A program made the position numbers and the translations under genes. The notes under the pieces were generated by a model. The model made no database searches. It had not been told where the DNA came from and saw only the letters and a program-made list of their open reading frames with translations. From Desulfonema magnum (GTDB lineage: Bacteria > Desulfobacterota > Desulfobacteria > Desulfobacterales > 4be13): a stretch of 64,000 nt of DNA. Where the stretch lies: contig NZ_CP061800.1 of the NCBI RefSeq assembly GCF_017377395.1, forward strand, positions 372,001-436,000, given 5' to 3'. This document shows positions 16,258 to 25,778 of this stretch, piece by piece. Every line of letters begins with the position of its first letter. Position 1 is the stretch's first letter.

Positions 16258-17025
16258 TTACAAATTAACTTTCAAGCCTTTTTTTTGCAGATATTCCTTA
16301 ACCTCTCTGATGCTGAAAGTACGATAATGAAACACAGAAGCTGCCAGCAGAATATCTGCTCCCCCTTTGACAACGCCTTCATAAAAATGTTCCAATGTCC
16401 CTGCTCCGCCGGAGGCAATCACCGGCAGATCCACCACATCTGAAATGGCTTTGGTAAATTCCAAATCATATCCGGCCTTGGTTCCGTCACCATCCATGCT
16501 TGTGGGCAAAACAACACCCGCGCCAAGTTCCTGACATTGTTTTGCCCACTCAACAGCGTCTTTGCCTACGGGTTTGGTTCCGCCGGAAACAACCAGTTCA
16601 AACCCTGATGGCATATCCTTGTTTCTTTTGGCGTCAATTGCCACGGCTATCTTTTCCGAACCCAGCTTGTTTGCCGCTTCTCTGACCAGTTCAGGCGTTT
16701 TCAGGGCTGCACTGTTCATGGAAATCTTATCCGCCCCGGCCTCAATGACCATTTCAATATCTTCCAAAGAGGAAATCCCACCGCCCACGGTCAGCGGGAT
16801 GCTTATCACGGATGAAACCTTTTTCACCCATTCCAAACGGGTTTTCCGGTTTTCCAATGTTGCGGCGATATCCAGCATGGCCAGCTCATCAGCCCCTTCT
16901 TTTTCATAAAATGCCGCATTTTCAACAGGATCACCTGCATCTTTTAAATCAACAAAATTTATCCCTTTGACAACCCTGCCCTCTTTCATGTCAAGACAGG
17001 GCATAATTTTGATCACGCTCATCAC
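16258..17025 (-). CDS. hisF: Imidazole glycerol phosphate synthase cyclase subunit HisF
   Basis: 255 residues, full length for HisF, a (beta/alpha)8 barrel that closes the imidazole ring of histidine using ammonia from HisH. Both catalytic aspartates are visible: Pro-Cys-Leu-Asp near residue 12 and Ala-Ile-Asp-Ala-Lys-Arg near 131; phosphate-binding loops GGGIS (about 80), [12 protein letters not shown] (about 180) and ASGGAG (about 205) are intact. The start is GTG at 17025 or ATG three bases later; AAAGG lies just upstream. No hisH, hisA or hisI is adjacent, so it is an orphan. It has Val-Leu-Pro-Thr-Ser-Met where most HisF proteins have Leu-Leu-Thr-Ser-Met. Confidence 0.9.
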   Translation of the reverse strand: MMSVIKIMPCLDMKEGRVVKGINFVDLKDAGDPVENAAFYEKEGADELAMLDIAATLENRKTRLEWVKKVSSVISIPLTVGGGISSLEDIEMVIEAGADKISMNSAALKTPELVREAANKLGSEKIAVAIDAKRNKDMPSGFELVVSGGTKPVGKDAVEWAKQCQELGAGVVLPTSMDGDGTKAGYDLEFTKAISDVVDLPVIASGGAGTLEHFYEGVVKGGADILLAASVFHYRTFSIREVKEYLQKKGLKVNL

Positions 17026-17067
17026 ATTTTACCTTTCTAAAAAAAATTAAATTCATCAGCCTGAAAC

Positions 17068-18009
17068 TTATTGCACTTTATCATCTTTGTAAAGTTTTTC
17101 AGCTTTCAGCTTACCGTTTTGATAGTATTCCTGAGAGGTTCCTTCCCGCTTGCCATTCACATAATGACACTCAGACCGCAATTCCCCGGTTTTGTAATAT
17201 TTCTTGGCTATCCCGTCCAATTTCCCATCTTTGTAAAGTCGTTCCGCTTTCAGTTTGCCGTTTTTATAATATTCTTTACTTATGCCTTCCTGTTTTCCGG
17301 CAACATAATCGTGTTCAAACCTTAGTTCCCCGGTCCCATAATATTCCTTATTGATGCCCTCCTGCTTGCCATTTTTGTAAACATGTTCCTCAAGCAGTTT
17401 GCCATCTTTGGAGTAAAACTTCATGTTTTCCTGCCAATTATCAGCATAGCTGCACTCCCAATACAGATCTCCGCTGTCATAATACCGTTTGCTCATTCCT
17501 TCCAGCTTTCCATCTTTATAAAGCCGTTCAGTTTTCAATTTTCCGCTGTTGTAGTAGTCTTTGAATAGCCCGTCCTGTTTTCCATTGACATAATTGCACT
17601 CGGATATTAACTCTCCGTTTTCACCGTAAGCTTTGCTTATCCCTTCCAGCTTTCCATCTTTGTAAAGCCGTTCGGTTTTCAATTTTCCGCTGCTGTAGTA
17701 GTTTTTGAATAGCCCGTCCTGTTTTCCATTGGCATAATTACATTCGGATATTAATTCTCCGTTTTCACTGTAAGCTTTGCTTATCCCTTCCAATTTTCCA
17801 TTGCTATAATTTTTTTCCGCTTTCAACTTTCCGTTTTGGTAATATTCTTTGCATAATCCTTCCAGCTTTCCGTCAACATAATTGGACTCGAATTTCAGTT
17901 CTCCATTTTCGTAATATCCCTTGCTCGCGGCTATGACATTAACAGCAAAACTCAATGTTATCAAAACAATAAGAATACATAATGTAAGTTTTTTTTGTCG
18001 CTCAGACAT
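17068..18009 (-). CDS. Exported MORN-repeat (YwqK-like) protein
   Basis: 313 residues: an N-terminal signal peptide or anchor (residues about 7-28), then twelve 24-residue repeats of the form YYxNGxLKxExxYxxGKxEGxxK, the MORN_2/YwqK pattern. Repeats 3-4 and 5-6 are near-identical pairs, so the gene has grown by recent internal duplication; repeats 7 and 8 are the most divergent. GGAGG precedes the ATG by five bases. YwqK-type proteins are sometimes called antitoxins, but no toxin is adjacent and the signal peptide argues for an envelope protein. Function unknown. Confidence 0.8.
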   Translation of the reverse strand: MSERQKKLTLCILIVLITLSFAVNVIAASKGYYENGELKFESNYVDGKLEGLCKEYYQNGKLKAEKNYSNGKLEGISKAYSENGELISECNYANGKQDGLFKNYYSSGKLKTERLYKDGKLEGISKAYGENGELISECNYVNGKQDGLFKDYYNSGKLKTERLYKDGKLEGMSKRYYDSGDLYWECSYADNWQENMKFYSKDGKLLEEHVYKNGKQEGINKEYYGTGELRFEHDYVAGKQEGISKEYYKNGKLKAERLYKDGKLDGIAKKYYKTGELRSECHYVNGKREGTSQEYYQNGKLKAEKLYKDDKVQ

Positions 18010-18159
18010 TTAATCCTCCATAAAATTATTGATATTATCAACGTAAAGGACAGTTGCCCCTCACAGAACCTGCCGTGCGGTTCTCCCGCTACCGCCTCTT
18101 CATTCACACTCACTTCATCAGCTTCCTTTAACACCTGCCCCGGGATTGCTTTGCCTTAT

Positions 18160-18270
18160 ATCTCAAATCTCAAATCCCAAATCCCAAATCCCAAATCCCA
18201 AATCCCAAATCCCAAATCCCAAATCCCAAATCCCAAATCCCAAATCCCAAATCCCAAATCTCAAATCTCA
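18160..18270. repeat. AATCCCA heptamer array
   Basis: About 15 perfect AATCCCA units flanked by AATCTCA variants. It lies in the divergent intergenic region upstream of the MORN-repeat gene. Confidence 0.95.
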
Positions 18271-18448
18271 AACTTTTAAGCTATTGATAGAACATCTGAA
18301 TTTAAGAATAATGTCAATGTTAAAATGATTACCTTGTTTGCCTTCGGCTTTATTTCTTGATTGACATATAATTTTATTGTATAATAAAAAATAGTTGAAA
18401 AATCAAGACCTGTTCGCTTGGAAAATTGATGCTGGAAATTCAGGGGAT

Positions 18449-18478
18449 TAGGTGTCAGGTGTCAGGTGTCAGGTGTTA
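18449..18478. repeat. GGTGTCA heptamer array (short)
   Basis: Three to four GGTGTCA units; the last bases (TGTTA) are the target duplication of the adjoining MITE, so the element inserted at the array's edge. Confidence 0.8.
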
Positions 18479-18627
18479 CTCGATGATCAATTTTTTTTCT
18501 GTCATTCCTGCGAAAGCAGGAATCCACAGCTTTCGGAAGTGCGGCATCGGCCCCAAAACGGATTCCTGCTTTCGCAGGAATGATAAGCTTTTTGTTCGAG
18601 CCAAGTCAAAAAAATTTGATCATCGAG
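18479..18627. mobile_element. MITE family 1, copy 1
   Basis: 149 bp with terminal inverted repeats CTCGATGATCAA/TTGATCATCGAG and an internal inverted pair GATTCCTGCTTTCGCAGGAA. Flanked by TGTTA on both sides (18474-18478 and 18628-18632), a 5-bp target duplication. No coding capacity. Confidence 0.85.
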
Positions 18628-18734
18628 TGTTAAGGAATTTTCATGTACCCGATCTTAAGCTTGGGAAAAAGTGTAAATTACTTTTCCAATTTCCGTGAAG
18701 GATTTCAAGTGTCGGAATGTTTTTCCAAAGAGGG

Positions 18735-19751
18735 ATGAAAAAACAAGTTTACATTGCCTACACAGGCGGAACCATAGGAATGAAGAAGACATCGAAGGGC
18801 TATGCGCCTGTATATGGCTATCTGGAACAGCAGATGGCACTCATGCCGGAGTTCCGTGATCCTGCCATGCCGGATTACACCATTCATGAATACGTTCCCT
18901 TGCTCGACTCCTCAAATATGACACCGGATAACTGGCTGGAGATTGCTCAGGATATCGCCGCCAACTATGATAAATACGACGGCTTTATTGTGCTTCACGG
19001 GACTGATACAATGACTTATACCGCGTCTGCTTTGCCATTCATGCTTCATGGGCTGGGCAAACCGGTTATTATCACCGGGTCCCAGATTCCGCTGTGCAAT
19101 GTACGAAATGACGCCAGGGAAAACCTCATTACTGCGCTGATGATTGCTTCCGGTTTTTTCATTCCCGAGGTGTGTCTTTATTTTGGCACAAAACTGTTGC
19201 GGGGATGTCGATCAGTAAAAGTCAGCGCGGATGGCTTTAATGCCTTTGCATCACCGAATTTCCCTCCCCTTGGTACGGCAGGTGTCGGAATCGAAATCAG
19301 CAAAGATTTAATCCTTAAACCGGCACCCGGGACAAAAGCTCTGGTTGTACAAAAATTCAGCGAGCCTATGGTCGGAACATTGCGGCTTTTTCCGGGAATT
19401 CCGGCAGAAATCGTAAGCAATATGCTTCAGGCGCCGCTAAAAGGACTTGTGCTGGGAACTTATGGCGTGGGCAACGGGCCTCAGGACAAACGTTTCATTG
19501 CCGCGTTGAAAGAAGCAAGTGACCGAGGGGTGGTGATCGTAAACTGCACCCAATGTCTGCAAGGAAGGGTCAGCATGGGGGATTATGTCACCGGTTCTGC
19601 CCTGGCAAAAGCCGGGGTCATCAGCGGCTTTGATATGACAACCGAAGCTGCCCTGGCCAAGCTGTTTTACTTATTCAGCGCGGGATATTCACCGGAGGGC
19701 GTTAAAAGAGAAATGCAAAAGAATTTACGCGGTGAGCTGACACTACCGTAA
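18735..19751 (+). CDS. ansA: Type I L-asparaginase
   Basis: 338 residues from ATG at 18735. The N-terminal Tyr-Thr-Gly-Gly-Thr-Ile-Gly contains the first catalytic Thr, and Leu-His-Gly-Thr-Asp-Thr-Met near residue 88 holds the second Thr-Asp pair of the asparaginase/glutaminase family. Overall length and the ITGSQIPL and NCTQCLQGRV segments fit the cytoplasmic type I (AnsA) branch; no signal peptide. It hydrolyses asparagine to aspartate and ammonia. Neither the ATG at 18735 nor the one at 18717 has a good ribosome-binding site; the former aligns with E. coli AnsA. It stands alone on the plus strand, 215 bp before proS. Confidence 0.9.
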   Translation: MKKQVYIAYTGGTIGMKKTSKGYAPVYGYLEQQMALMPEFRDPAMPDYTIHEYVPLLDSSNMTPDNWLEIAQDIAANYDKYDGFIVLHGTDTMTYTASALPFMLHGLGKPVIITGSQIPLCNVRNDARENLITALMIASGFFIPEVCLYFGTKLLRGCRSVKVSADGFNAFASPNFPPLGTAGVGIEISKDLILKPAPGTKALVVQKFSEPMVGTLRLFPGIPAEIVSNMLQAPLKGLVLGTYGVGNGPQDKRFIAALKEASDRGVVIVNCTQCLQGRVSMGDYVTGSALAKAGVISGFDMTTEAALAKLFYLFSAGYSPEGVKREMQKNLRGELTLP

Positions 19752-19966
19752 AGTGTCCGGTATTTTAACTCTGAGGCTTTCATGCTCCGTTGTGATCCCT
19801 CGCTTATGACTGTTATTGAAGTTTATCTGTGCATAGGATAAAAAAGATGAGCGATTAGTTTTTCCGGCAGGGAAAACACATCATCCGGGGAAAAAACCCG
19901 GGTTTCCTCCCCCATCGCAACTTTTTATCCTGTACAAAGGAAATTTACATTATTAAAAGGAACAAT

Positions 19967-21483
19967 ATGGCAAAAAAAGCAAAAACAGCAATCACACCCA
20001 CAAGAACAGAAGATTATACAGAATGGTATCAGCAGGTGGTCAGAGCCTCGGATCTGGCAGAAAGATCCCCGGTAAGAGGCTGCATGGTGATCCGGCCCTG
20101 GGGTTATGCCCTTTGGGAGAACATCGTGCGGGAACTGGATGACATGTTCAAGGCAACCGGCGTTAAAAACGCATATTTTCCGCTTTTTATTCCCCTGAGT
20201 TTTCTTGAAAAAGAAGCTGAACATGTGGAAGGCTTTGCAAAAGAATGCGCAGTTGTCACCCACCACAGACTTGAAAAAGGACCCGAAGGCGGACTTGTCC
20301 CCGCGGGATCCCTCAACGAACCCCTGGTTGTCCGCCCGACTTCCGAAACCATTATTGGAGATTCTTTTTCCAAATGGGTCAGCAGTTACCGGGACCTTCC
20401 GTTACTGATTAACCAGTGGGCAAATGTGGTCCGATGGGAAATGCGGACCCGAATTTTTTTAAGAACCAGTGAATTTCTGTGGCAGGAAGGCCACACAGTT
20501 CACGCCACAGACAAAGACGCTATTGAACGTACCCGGCTGATGCTGGATGTGTATGCAAAACTTGCTGAAGAGTATCTGGCAATCCCTGTCATCAAAGGCA
20601 CAAAAACCCCCTCGGAAAGATTTCCCGGAGCGCTTGACACCCTGTGTATTGAAGCCATGATGCAGGACAGAAAAGCGCTTCAGGCCGGAACATCCCATTT
20701 CTTAGGACAGAATTTTGCCAAGGCGTCTGACATCAAATTTCACTCTGCCGAAGGAACAGAAGAATACGCCTGGACAACCTCATGGGGCGCGTCCACCCGT
20801 CTGATCGGCGGACTTATTATGACTCACGGTGATGATGACGGCATCATCCTTCCGCCCAGAGTGGCATCTTCGCATGTGGTCATCATGCCCATTGCCAAGA
20901 AACCCGAAGACAGATCCAAAGTCATGGAATACACCGAAACACTGGCAAAAGAACTGAGAGAAAAATATTATCATCACCGCAGGATTCAGGTGGAAATTGA
21001 CGACCGGGACGTGGGGGGACGCGGATGGGACTGGATCAAAAAAGGAATCCCCGTGCGCGTTGAAATCGGGCCCAGGGATATTGCAGATAATTCTGTGTTT
21101 ATCGGAACGCGGGACAAGGAATATAAAGACAGAAGTTCATTGAAAAGGGATCAGTTTGTTGCAGAGATAACAAACATCCTGGATGAAATACAGGATACAC
21201 TTTTTCAGAGGGCCTTGACATTCAGAGAAAAAAATACCATCATTATTAATGATAATAAACAATTCTATGAATTTTTCACCCCTCAGAACCAGGACAAACC
21301 GGAAATCCACGGCGGATTTTCATTATCTCCCTGGTGTGGTTCGGAAGAATGTGAGTCAAAAATAAAGGAAGACCTCAGTGTGACAATCCGGTGCATTCCC
21401 TTTGACAATGAAGCGGAAAAAGGCAATTGCATCTGTTGTGGCAAACCTGACAGCAAACAAGTTATTTTTGCAAAAGCATATTA

Positions 21484-21484
<1 letters not shown>
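19967..21484 (+). CDS. proS: Prolyl-tRNA synthetase, archaeal/eukaryal type
   Basis: 505 residues, the short ProS type 3 without the bacterial editing insertion. Class II motifs are seen: motif 2 around VRWEMRTRIFLRTSEFLWQEGHT (about 145-170) and motif 3 with the Gly-Ala-Ser-Thr-Arg segment (about 280). After the anticodon-binding domain comes the type-specific C-terminal zinc domain with Cys in WCGSEECE and NCICCGKP and a terminal Tyr. AAGGA sits seven bases before the ATG. It charges tRNA-Pro. This type occurs in archaea, eukaryotes and a scattered set of bacteria. Confidence 0.95.
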
Positions 21485-21541
<57 letters not shown>

Positions 21542-21582
21542 GAAAACTGCAAACCAGCAAATTTAGCCTCTGATATGGCGTC

Positions 21583-21663
21583 TTGAATTTCAAATTTCAA
21601 GTTCCAAGTTCCAAATTCCAAATTCCAAGTTTCAAGTTTCAAGTTTCAAGTTTCAAATCTCAA
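21583..21663. repeat. TTTCAAG/TTCCAAA heptamer array upstream of rel
   Basis: About 11 units of the GTTTCAA-like family ending four bases before the rel ATG. It is in frame with rel and would be read as FKFQVSS-like peptide if translation began upstream. Confidence 0.9.
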
Positions 21664-21666
21664 ACT

Positions 21667-23820
21667 ATGATTCGTATCAATGACATTATTGACAAAATTG
21701 TTGAAAATAATCCGGATGCGGAGCTGGATCTTGTAGATCGGGCGTATATTTATTCTGCCAGAGTTCATGACGGGCAGGTTCGGCTGTCCGGGGAACCGTA
21801 TCTGTCCCATCCGCTTGAAGTTGCAGGAATTCTTGCGGATATGAATCTTGATGTGGTCAGCGTCGCGGCTGCTCTTTTACATGATGTGATTGAAGATACC
21901 CATGCGACTGAAGAAGAAATAAAGGAGATGTTCGGCCCGGAAGTCTGTCATATTGTGGCCGGGGTGACCAAACTCAGCAAACTCCCTTTTTATACATCAC
22001 AGGCGCGTCAGGCAGAGAGCATCAGAAAAATGCTGCTTGCCATGGCAGACGACATCCGGGTCATTCTGATTAAGCTGGCAGACCGGATTCATAACATGAG
22101 GACCCTGAAATATCATAAAAAGGAAGAGAAAAAGAAAAAAATTTCTCAGGAAACCCTTGATATCTATGCTCCGCTTGCCTCACGTCTCGGTATTTACTGG
22201 ATAAAAAACGAGCTTGAAGATACGTCTTTCATGTATATTGACCCCGAAGAATATTCAAAAATAGAAAGTCTGGTCAGCAAAGATAAAAAGGAACGGGAAG
22301 GGTATGTTGACACTGTCAAAAAACTGATCAGAAAAGAAATGGCAAAGGCGAATCTCAAATGTGAAGTTATCGGCAGATACAAGCATTTCTACAGCATTTC
22401 CCAGAAGATGAAAAGCCAGAGCCTTGCATTTGAGGATGTATATGACATTATTGCATTCAGAATCATCCTTGACACAAAGCCTCAGTGCTACGAAGCCCTG
22501 GGGCTTTTACACGCCTTGTGGAAGCCCATTGACATCAAATTCAAAGATTATATTGGCCGGCCCAAACCCAATATGTACCAGTCCCTCCATACCACTGTTA
22601 TTGGTCCTTATGGCGAACGTATAGAAATACAGATAAGGACCTGGGAAATGGATAAAGTTGCCAAGTCCGGAATTGCCGCTCACTGGGGCTACAAAGAAGG
22701 GAAACCCATTGATGAAAGCACGGGCAAGCAGTTTGCATGGATTCAGGAACTGATTGAAAACCAGGAAAATGTCAAGGACCCGAATGAATTTTTGGAAAAT
22801 GTCCGCATAGACCTCTTTCCTGATGAGGTTTATGTTTTCACACCTGTCGGGGATATCAAATGTCTGACAAAGGGCGCGACGTCCGTGGATTTTGCTTATG
22901 CGATCCATTCGGAAGTGGGGAATCAGTGTACCGGAGCCAAGGTGAACGGGCAGATGGCTCCCCTGAAATATGAGTTGAAAACCGGTGATATTGTTGAAGT
23001 TATCACAACAAAAGGACATCATCCGAGCAGGGACTGGCTTAAATTTGTCAAAACAGTAAAAGCCCGTTCCAGAATAAGACAGTGGATCAAGACTCAGGAA
23101 AAAGCGAGAAGCATTTCCTTAGGCAGGGAAATGTGCGAAAAAGCTTTTCGCAAATACCGTCTGAATTATAACGAGCTGTTAAAATCAGAAGATATGAAAA
23201 AAGCAGCGGAAGCATTTGGCTTTAAGACTGTGGAGGACCTTATTGCAAATGTCGGTTACGGAAAAATCACACCGCTTCAGCTTGTACGAAAATTTATCCC
23301 CAAATCTGATGAGTCGGAAAAAAAGAAGTCAGATTCATTCTTTGACAAGCTTATCAACCGGGTACGGAAAAAAAAGGCTGCAACAGGAGTACTCGTAAGA
23401 GGAATTGATGATATTCTGATCAGGTTTGGAAAATGCTGCCAGCCAGTTCCCGGGGATTCCATAACAGGCTACATCACCCGTGGTCACGGTGTCACCGTGC
23501 ATAAAACAAACTGCATTAATGCCCTGAACATGAATTCCGAACGGCAAATCGAAGTGGAATGGAACGAGGAGGTGATTGCCTCATATCCTGTAAAAGTTCT
23601 TGTCATTTCCCGTGACAGGGTGGGACTGCTGGCTGAACTGGCAACCATTATCAGTAAAAACGGTGCCAATATACTGAATGTCAATTCCACCACCCGGGAA
23701 AGTAAGATGGTCGATAGTTTTTTTACCCTGACAGTTAAAGATACCCAACATTTGAACAAGGTACTATCGGCCATCAGAAAGATAAAAGGGATTCGGGAAG
23801 TAAAGCGGATAGACAGCTAA
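21667..23820 (+). CDS. Bifunctional (p)ppGpp synthetase/hydrolase Rel/SpoT
   Basis: 717 residues. N-terminal HD hydrolase domain with His (SHPLEVAG, about 47), the HD pair with Glu-Asp (LLHDVIEDT, about 72) and Asp in KLADRIHNMRTL (about 140), so hydrolysis looks intact. The synthetase domain has Gly-Arg-Tyr-Lys-His-Phe-Tyr-Ser-Ile (about 235) and a conserved YQSLHTTV (about 300). TGS follows (DLFPDEVYVFTPVG, about 380), then helical and zinc-finger-like regions and a C-terminal ACT domain (about 640-715). The start at 21667 is preferred; the frame extends to 21583 only through the heptamer array, and the real ATG has no ribosome-binding site because repeat units occupy that position. The stop codon abuts a MITE. 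Confidence 0.9.
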   Translation: MIRINDIIDKIVENNPDAELDLVDRAYIYSARVHDGQVRLSGEPYLSHPLEVAGILADMNLDVVSVAAALLHDVIEDTHATEEEIKEMFGPEVCHIVAGVTKLSKLPFYTSQARQAESIRKMLLAMADDIRVILIKLADRIHNMRTLKYHKKEEKKKKISQETLDIYAPLASRLGIYWIKNELEDTSFMYIDPEEYSKIESLVSKDKKEREGYVDTVKKLIRKEMAKANLKCEVIGRYKHFYSISQKMKSQSLAFEDVYDIIAFRIILDTKPQCYEALGLLHALWKPIDIKFKDYIGRPKPNMYQSLHTTVIGPYGERIEIQIRTWEMDKVAKSGIAAHWGYKEGKPIDESTGKQFAWIQELIENQENVKDPNEFLENVRIDLFPDEVYVFTPVGDIKCLTKGATSVDFAYAIHSEVGNQCTGAKVNGQMAPLKYELKTGDIVEVITTKGHHPSRDWLKFVKTVKARSRIRQWIKTQEKARSISLGREMCEKAFRKYRLNYNELLKSEDMKKAAEAFGFKTVEDLIANVGYGKITPLQLVRKFIPKSDESEKKKSDSFFDKLINRVRKKKAATGVLVRGIDDILIRFGKCCQPVPGDSITGYITRGHGVTVHKTNCINALNMNSERQIEVEWNEEVIASYPVKVLVISRDRVGLLAELATIISKNGANILNVNSTTRESKMVDSFFTLTVKDTQHLNKVLSAIRKIKGIREVKRIDS

Positions 23821-23917
23821 GGGGCTGTAAAAAAATAATCTTTCCAGTTTTGGCATCCTTCATTTACCCTGTTATCAGATGCGAATCTGATAAGTTAAGT
23901 TATTTTTTTACAAGCCC
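23821..23917. mobile_element. MITE family 2, copy 1
   Basis: 97 bp with terminal inverted repeats GGGCTGTAAAAAAATAA / TTATTTTTTTACAAGCCC and an internal ATCAGATGCGAATCTGAT palindrome. TAA flanks both sides; the left TAA is the rel stop codon. A second copy is at 29966-30066. Confidence 0.75.
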
Positions 23918-23949
23918 TAACTGACAAAAAAACTTTGGCTATCAGGCCG

Positions 23950-24141
23950 TCAGGGTGCTTTGACAACGTATCCTGACTTGATGCAATTGGTGCAAACCAT
24001 CATCTTTCTGACTCTTCCCTTATGCACCGCCCGAACCCGCTGAAGGTTCGGATTAAAACGGCGTTTGTTCACATTGTGAGCATGACTCACATTGTTTCCT
24101 ACCATAGGTTTTTTTCCACATATTTCACACATTTTGGACAT
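23950..24141 (-). CDS. rpmB: Ribosomal protein bL28
   Basis: 63 residues, the usual length of bL28. It begins [12 protein letters not shown], has the [16 protein letters not shown] segment, and ends with a second CxxC (Cys-Thr-Asn-Cys), giving the four-Cys zinc-binding form. AAGGAG precedes the ATG. It stands alone (no rpmG next to it). Component of the large ribosomal subunit. Confidence 0.95.
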   Translation of the reverse strand: MSKMCEICGKKPMVGNNVSHAHNVNKRRFNPNLQRVRAVHKGRVRKMMVCTNCIKSGYVVKAP

Positions 24142-24189
24142 AATTTTTTTCTCCTTTATAATTAGTATTTAACTGTCTTTCAAGTATTT

Positions 24190-24241
24190 TCAATTAAATG
24201 CTCATAAAACGCCAGGTTTTTTCCCCGGTCATAAAAATATT
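24190..24241. repeat. DR-A fragment
   Basis: Matches the left half of the element at 38955-39062 (GCTCA, then an AAAACGCC/CCCCGGT palindrome and a TTTTTAG end). The rest is missing where the following hairpin begins. Confidence 0.55.
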
Positions 24242-24244
24242 TTT

Positions 24245-24340
24245 AGTAGCATCTCACCGCAGCACGACGTTCCCTTCGACAAGCTCAGGGAACGTCGTGG
24301 TGCGGTGAAGGGAAACGTCGTGCTGCGGTGAGATGCTACT
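24245..24340. repeat. Long hairpin repeat with TTCGACAAGCTCAGGG core
   Basis: Arms AGTAGCATCTCACCGCAGCA and its complement flank an inner CCCTTCGACAAGCTCAGGG palindrome, a short motif that also occurs at 60838 and 63893. It directly follows a truncated DR-A copy. Confidence 0.75.
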
Positions 24341-24388
24341 AATATGCCGCCCTTACAGGGCTTGGTCTGCCCTCCCCTGAATCCGTTA
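24341..24388. repeat. Dispersed GCCGCCCTTACAGGGCTTGG repeat
   Basis: About 48 bp matching 49359-49408 in inverted orientation, with a CCCTTACAGGG palindrome. The rest of 24389-24505 shows nothing further. Confidence 0.6.
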
Positions 24389-24505
24389 TCATCAGCAAAA
24401 GAATATCTCCCGCTGATGGATTTAATTTTTATCGTATAAACTTTGAAATGTCCAGAAAGAAAATAAGACAGAAAACGGATCAAGAACCAAATCATTTTCA
24501 TTTAA

Positions 24506-24619
24506 CTCGATGATCAAGTTCTTTTCTGTTATTCCGTTCGACTGAGTTCACGCCGAAGCCTGCGAAAACAGGAATGACAAACTGTTTGTCCGAACAGGTC
24601 AAAAAACTTGATTATCGAG
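24506..24619. mobile_element. MITE family 1, copy 2 (divergent core)
   Basis: Ends CTCGATGATCAAG / CTTGATTATCGAG, with TTTAA on both sides (24501-24505 and 24620-24624). The core is shorter and has lost one of the two CCTGCGAAAGCAGG palindromes. Confidence 0.75.
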
Positions 24620-24764
24620 TTTAAGGGAGCAAGGCGTGTGTTTCCCATAAGAAATTCTCACCTCATCAATATTCATAGCGAATAAAGTCATCGGCAAATG
24701 AGGGCTTCCGCTTCCCATTAGTCCGCCGCACTGTCATGTTGGCAGTCTGTAAGTATCCGATGGG

Positions 24765-25094
24765 CTATGTATTCGAAAGATTCTCACTAAAATTCAGCAT
24801 GATAACTCCGATAACAATTATCAGAATTGAAATAATTTTCATTATACTGACAGGTTCTTTAAAATAGGTCATGCCTATTACCGAGACCAATAAGATTCCT
24901 ATGCCGGCCCAGAGGGCATATACGAAACTCAGATCAAAATGTTTAAGGGCAAAAATAAATATGCTGAAAGAAACACCATAAAAAACAAAAGTTAAAACTG
25001 ACGCATATAAATTTGAGAACCCGTCTGACAGTTTCATACAGGTTGATCCGCAGATCTCTGAAAAGATGGCTATTGACAAAAGCATCCAACGCAT
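24765..25094 (-). CDS. Small multidrug resistance (SMR) family transporter
   Basis: 109 residues, four membrane helices, the length of EmrE-type proteins. The first helix has the essential glutamate in Ile-Phe-Ser-Glu-Ile-Cys-Gly-Ser; YALWAGIG in helix 3 and the KEPVSIMKIISILII stretch before helix 4 are family marks. These dimeric proton antiporters export cations or guanidinium. The start at 25094 follows AAGGAGATATTT; an upstream frame to 25130 adds unrelated residues. Whether it is a drug exporter or a guanidinium exporter cannot be decided; no riboswitch was seen upstream. Confidence 0.85.
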   Translation of the reverse strand: MRWMLLSIAIFSEICGSTCMKLSDGFSNLYASVLTFVFYGVSFSIFIFALKHFDLSFVYALWAGIGILLVSVIGMTYFKEPVSIMKIISILIIVIGVIMLNFSENLSNT

Positions 25095-25127
25095 AAATAT
25101 CTCCTTCTTATGTTGCGGTGTCTTTAC

Positions 25128-25230
25128 CATGAAAACAATTTCTGAAAAGCCGGTTTTTTATTTGTTTTCACTGAAAATATTTTCATAAACAGGGGTAAAA
25201 AACCCGGCTTTTTTATGAGCGTTTCATATG
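25128..25230. repeat. DR-A copy
   Basis: Full-length member of the dispersed family: AAGCCGGTTTTTTAT near the left, TGAAAATATTTTCATAA in the middle, AAAAAACCCGGCTTTTTTATGAGCG at the right in two halves. Two nested palindromes give a cruciform-like structure. Confidence 0.65.
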
Positions 25231-25778
25231 TCTTTAAATAACTCAATAATTTTGATGAGACTGCTAATATTAAACTGACTTGCACAAAAGGGTGGCCCGA
25301 GTTCAGCACCGGATGAGCATCCGTTTTTGTTACTATTTTTTTGAAAAATACGGGCATCCTTCACAAAAGCTGAAAAGCAGTTCACACTTTTTCCGGGTTG
25401 TAAAACAATTTGCAAAATTGTTTTACAGTGAAGTGTAAACTGTCAGATGAAAGATGCCAAGTATATCTAATGATGGTCAGCACATTTGGATTTACGACGT
25501 GAAATTTCATTTGCCTGGTTCAGCAAAGATTTTTTTCCTTTCAGCATCAGTTTTCTTGCCTCAGCACTCCCGCCGGATTGGCAAAACTGGCGGCTCGGAT
25601 TTGTCAATCCGAGCCGAGCAAAGGGGGGGACGGACTTAAAAAATGGTGTACTAGGGAGAATCCCGGTCAGAGTTATGGTCTGCTGCTTATTATCTGATAA
25701 CGATGCTGCTTTCATTGATCTCTTTCTTTTATCCTAACACCTAGCGGCAGGGCTTTTTCCGTCCGCTCAAACGACAGG
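25231..25778. other. Intergenic with a MITE family 3 remnant
   Basis: No supported gene. 25598-25619 is a small GGCTCGGATT/AATCCGAGCC hairpin. 25623-25653 (GGGGGGACGGACTT then ATGGTGTACTA) matches the right end of the element at 27059-27170, so it may be a remnant. Confidence 0.45.

Noticed and set aside
24229..24501. 90-codon minus-strand frame near rpmB
   Set aside because: Runs through palindromic repeats and has no coding evidence.
25467..25715. Small frames on both strands between the SMR gene and rhuM
   Set aside because: Overlapping on both strands, no RBS and repeat-derived ends.
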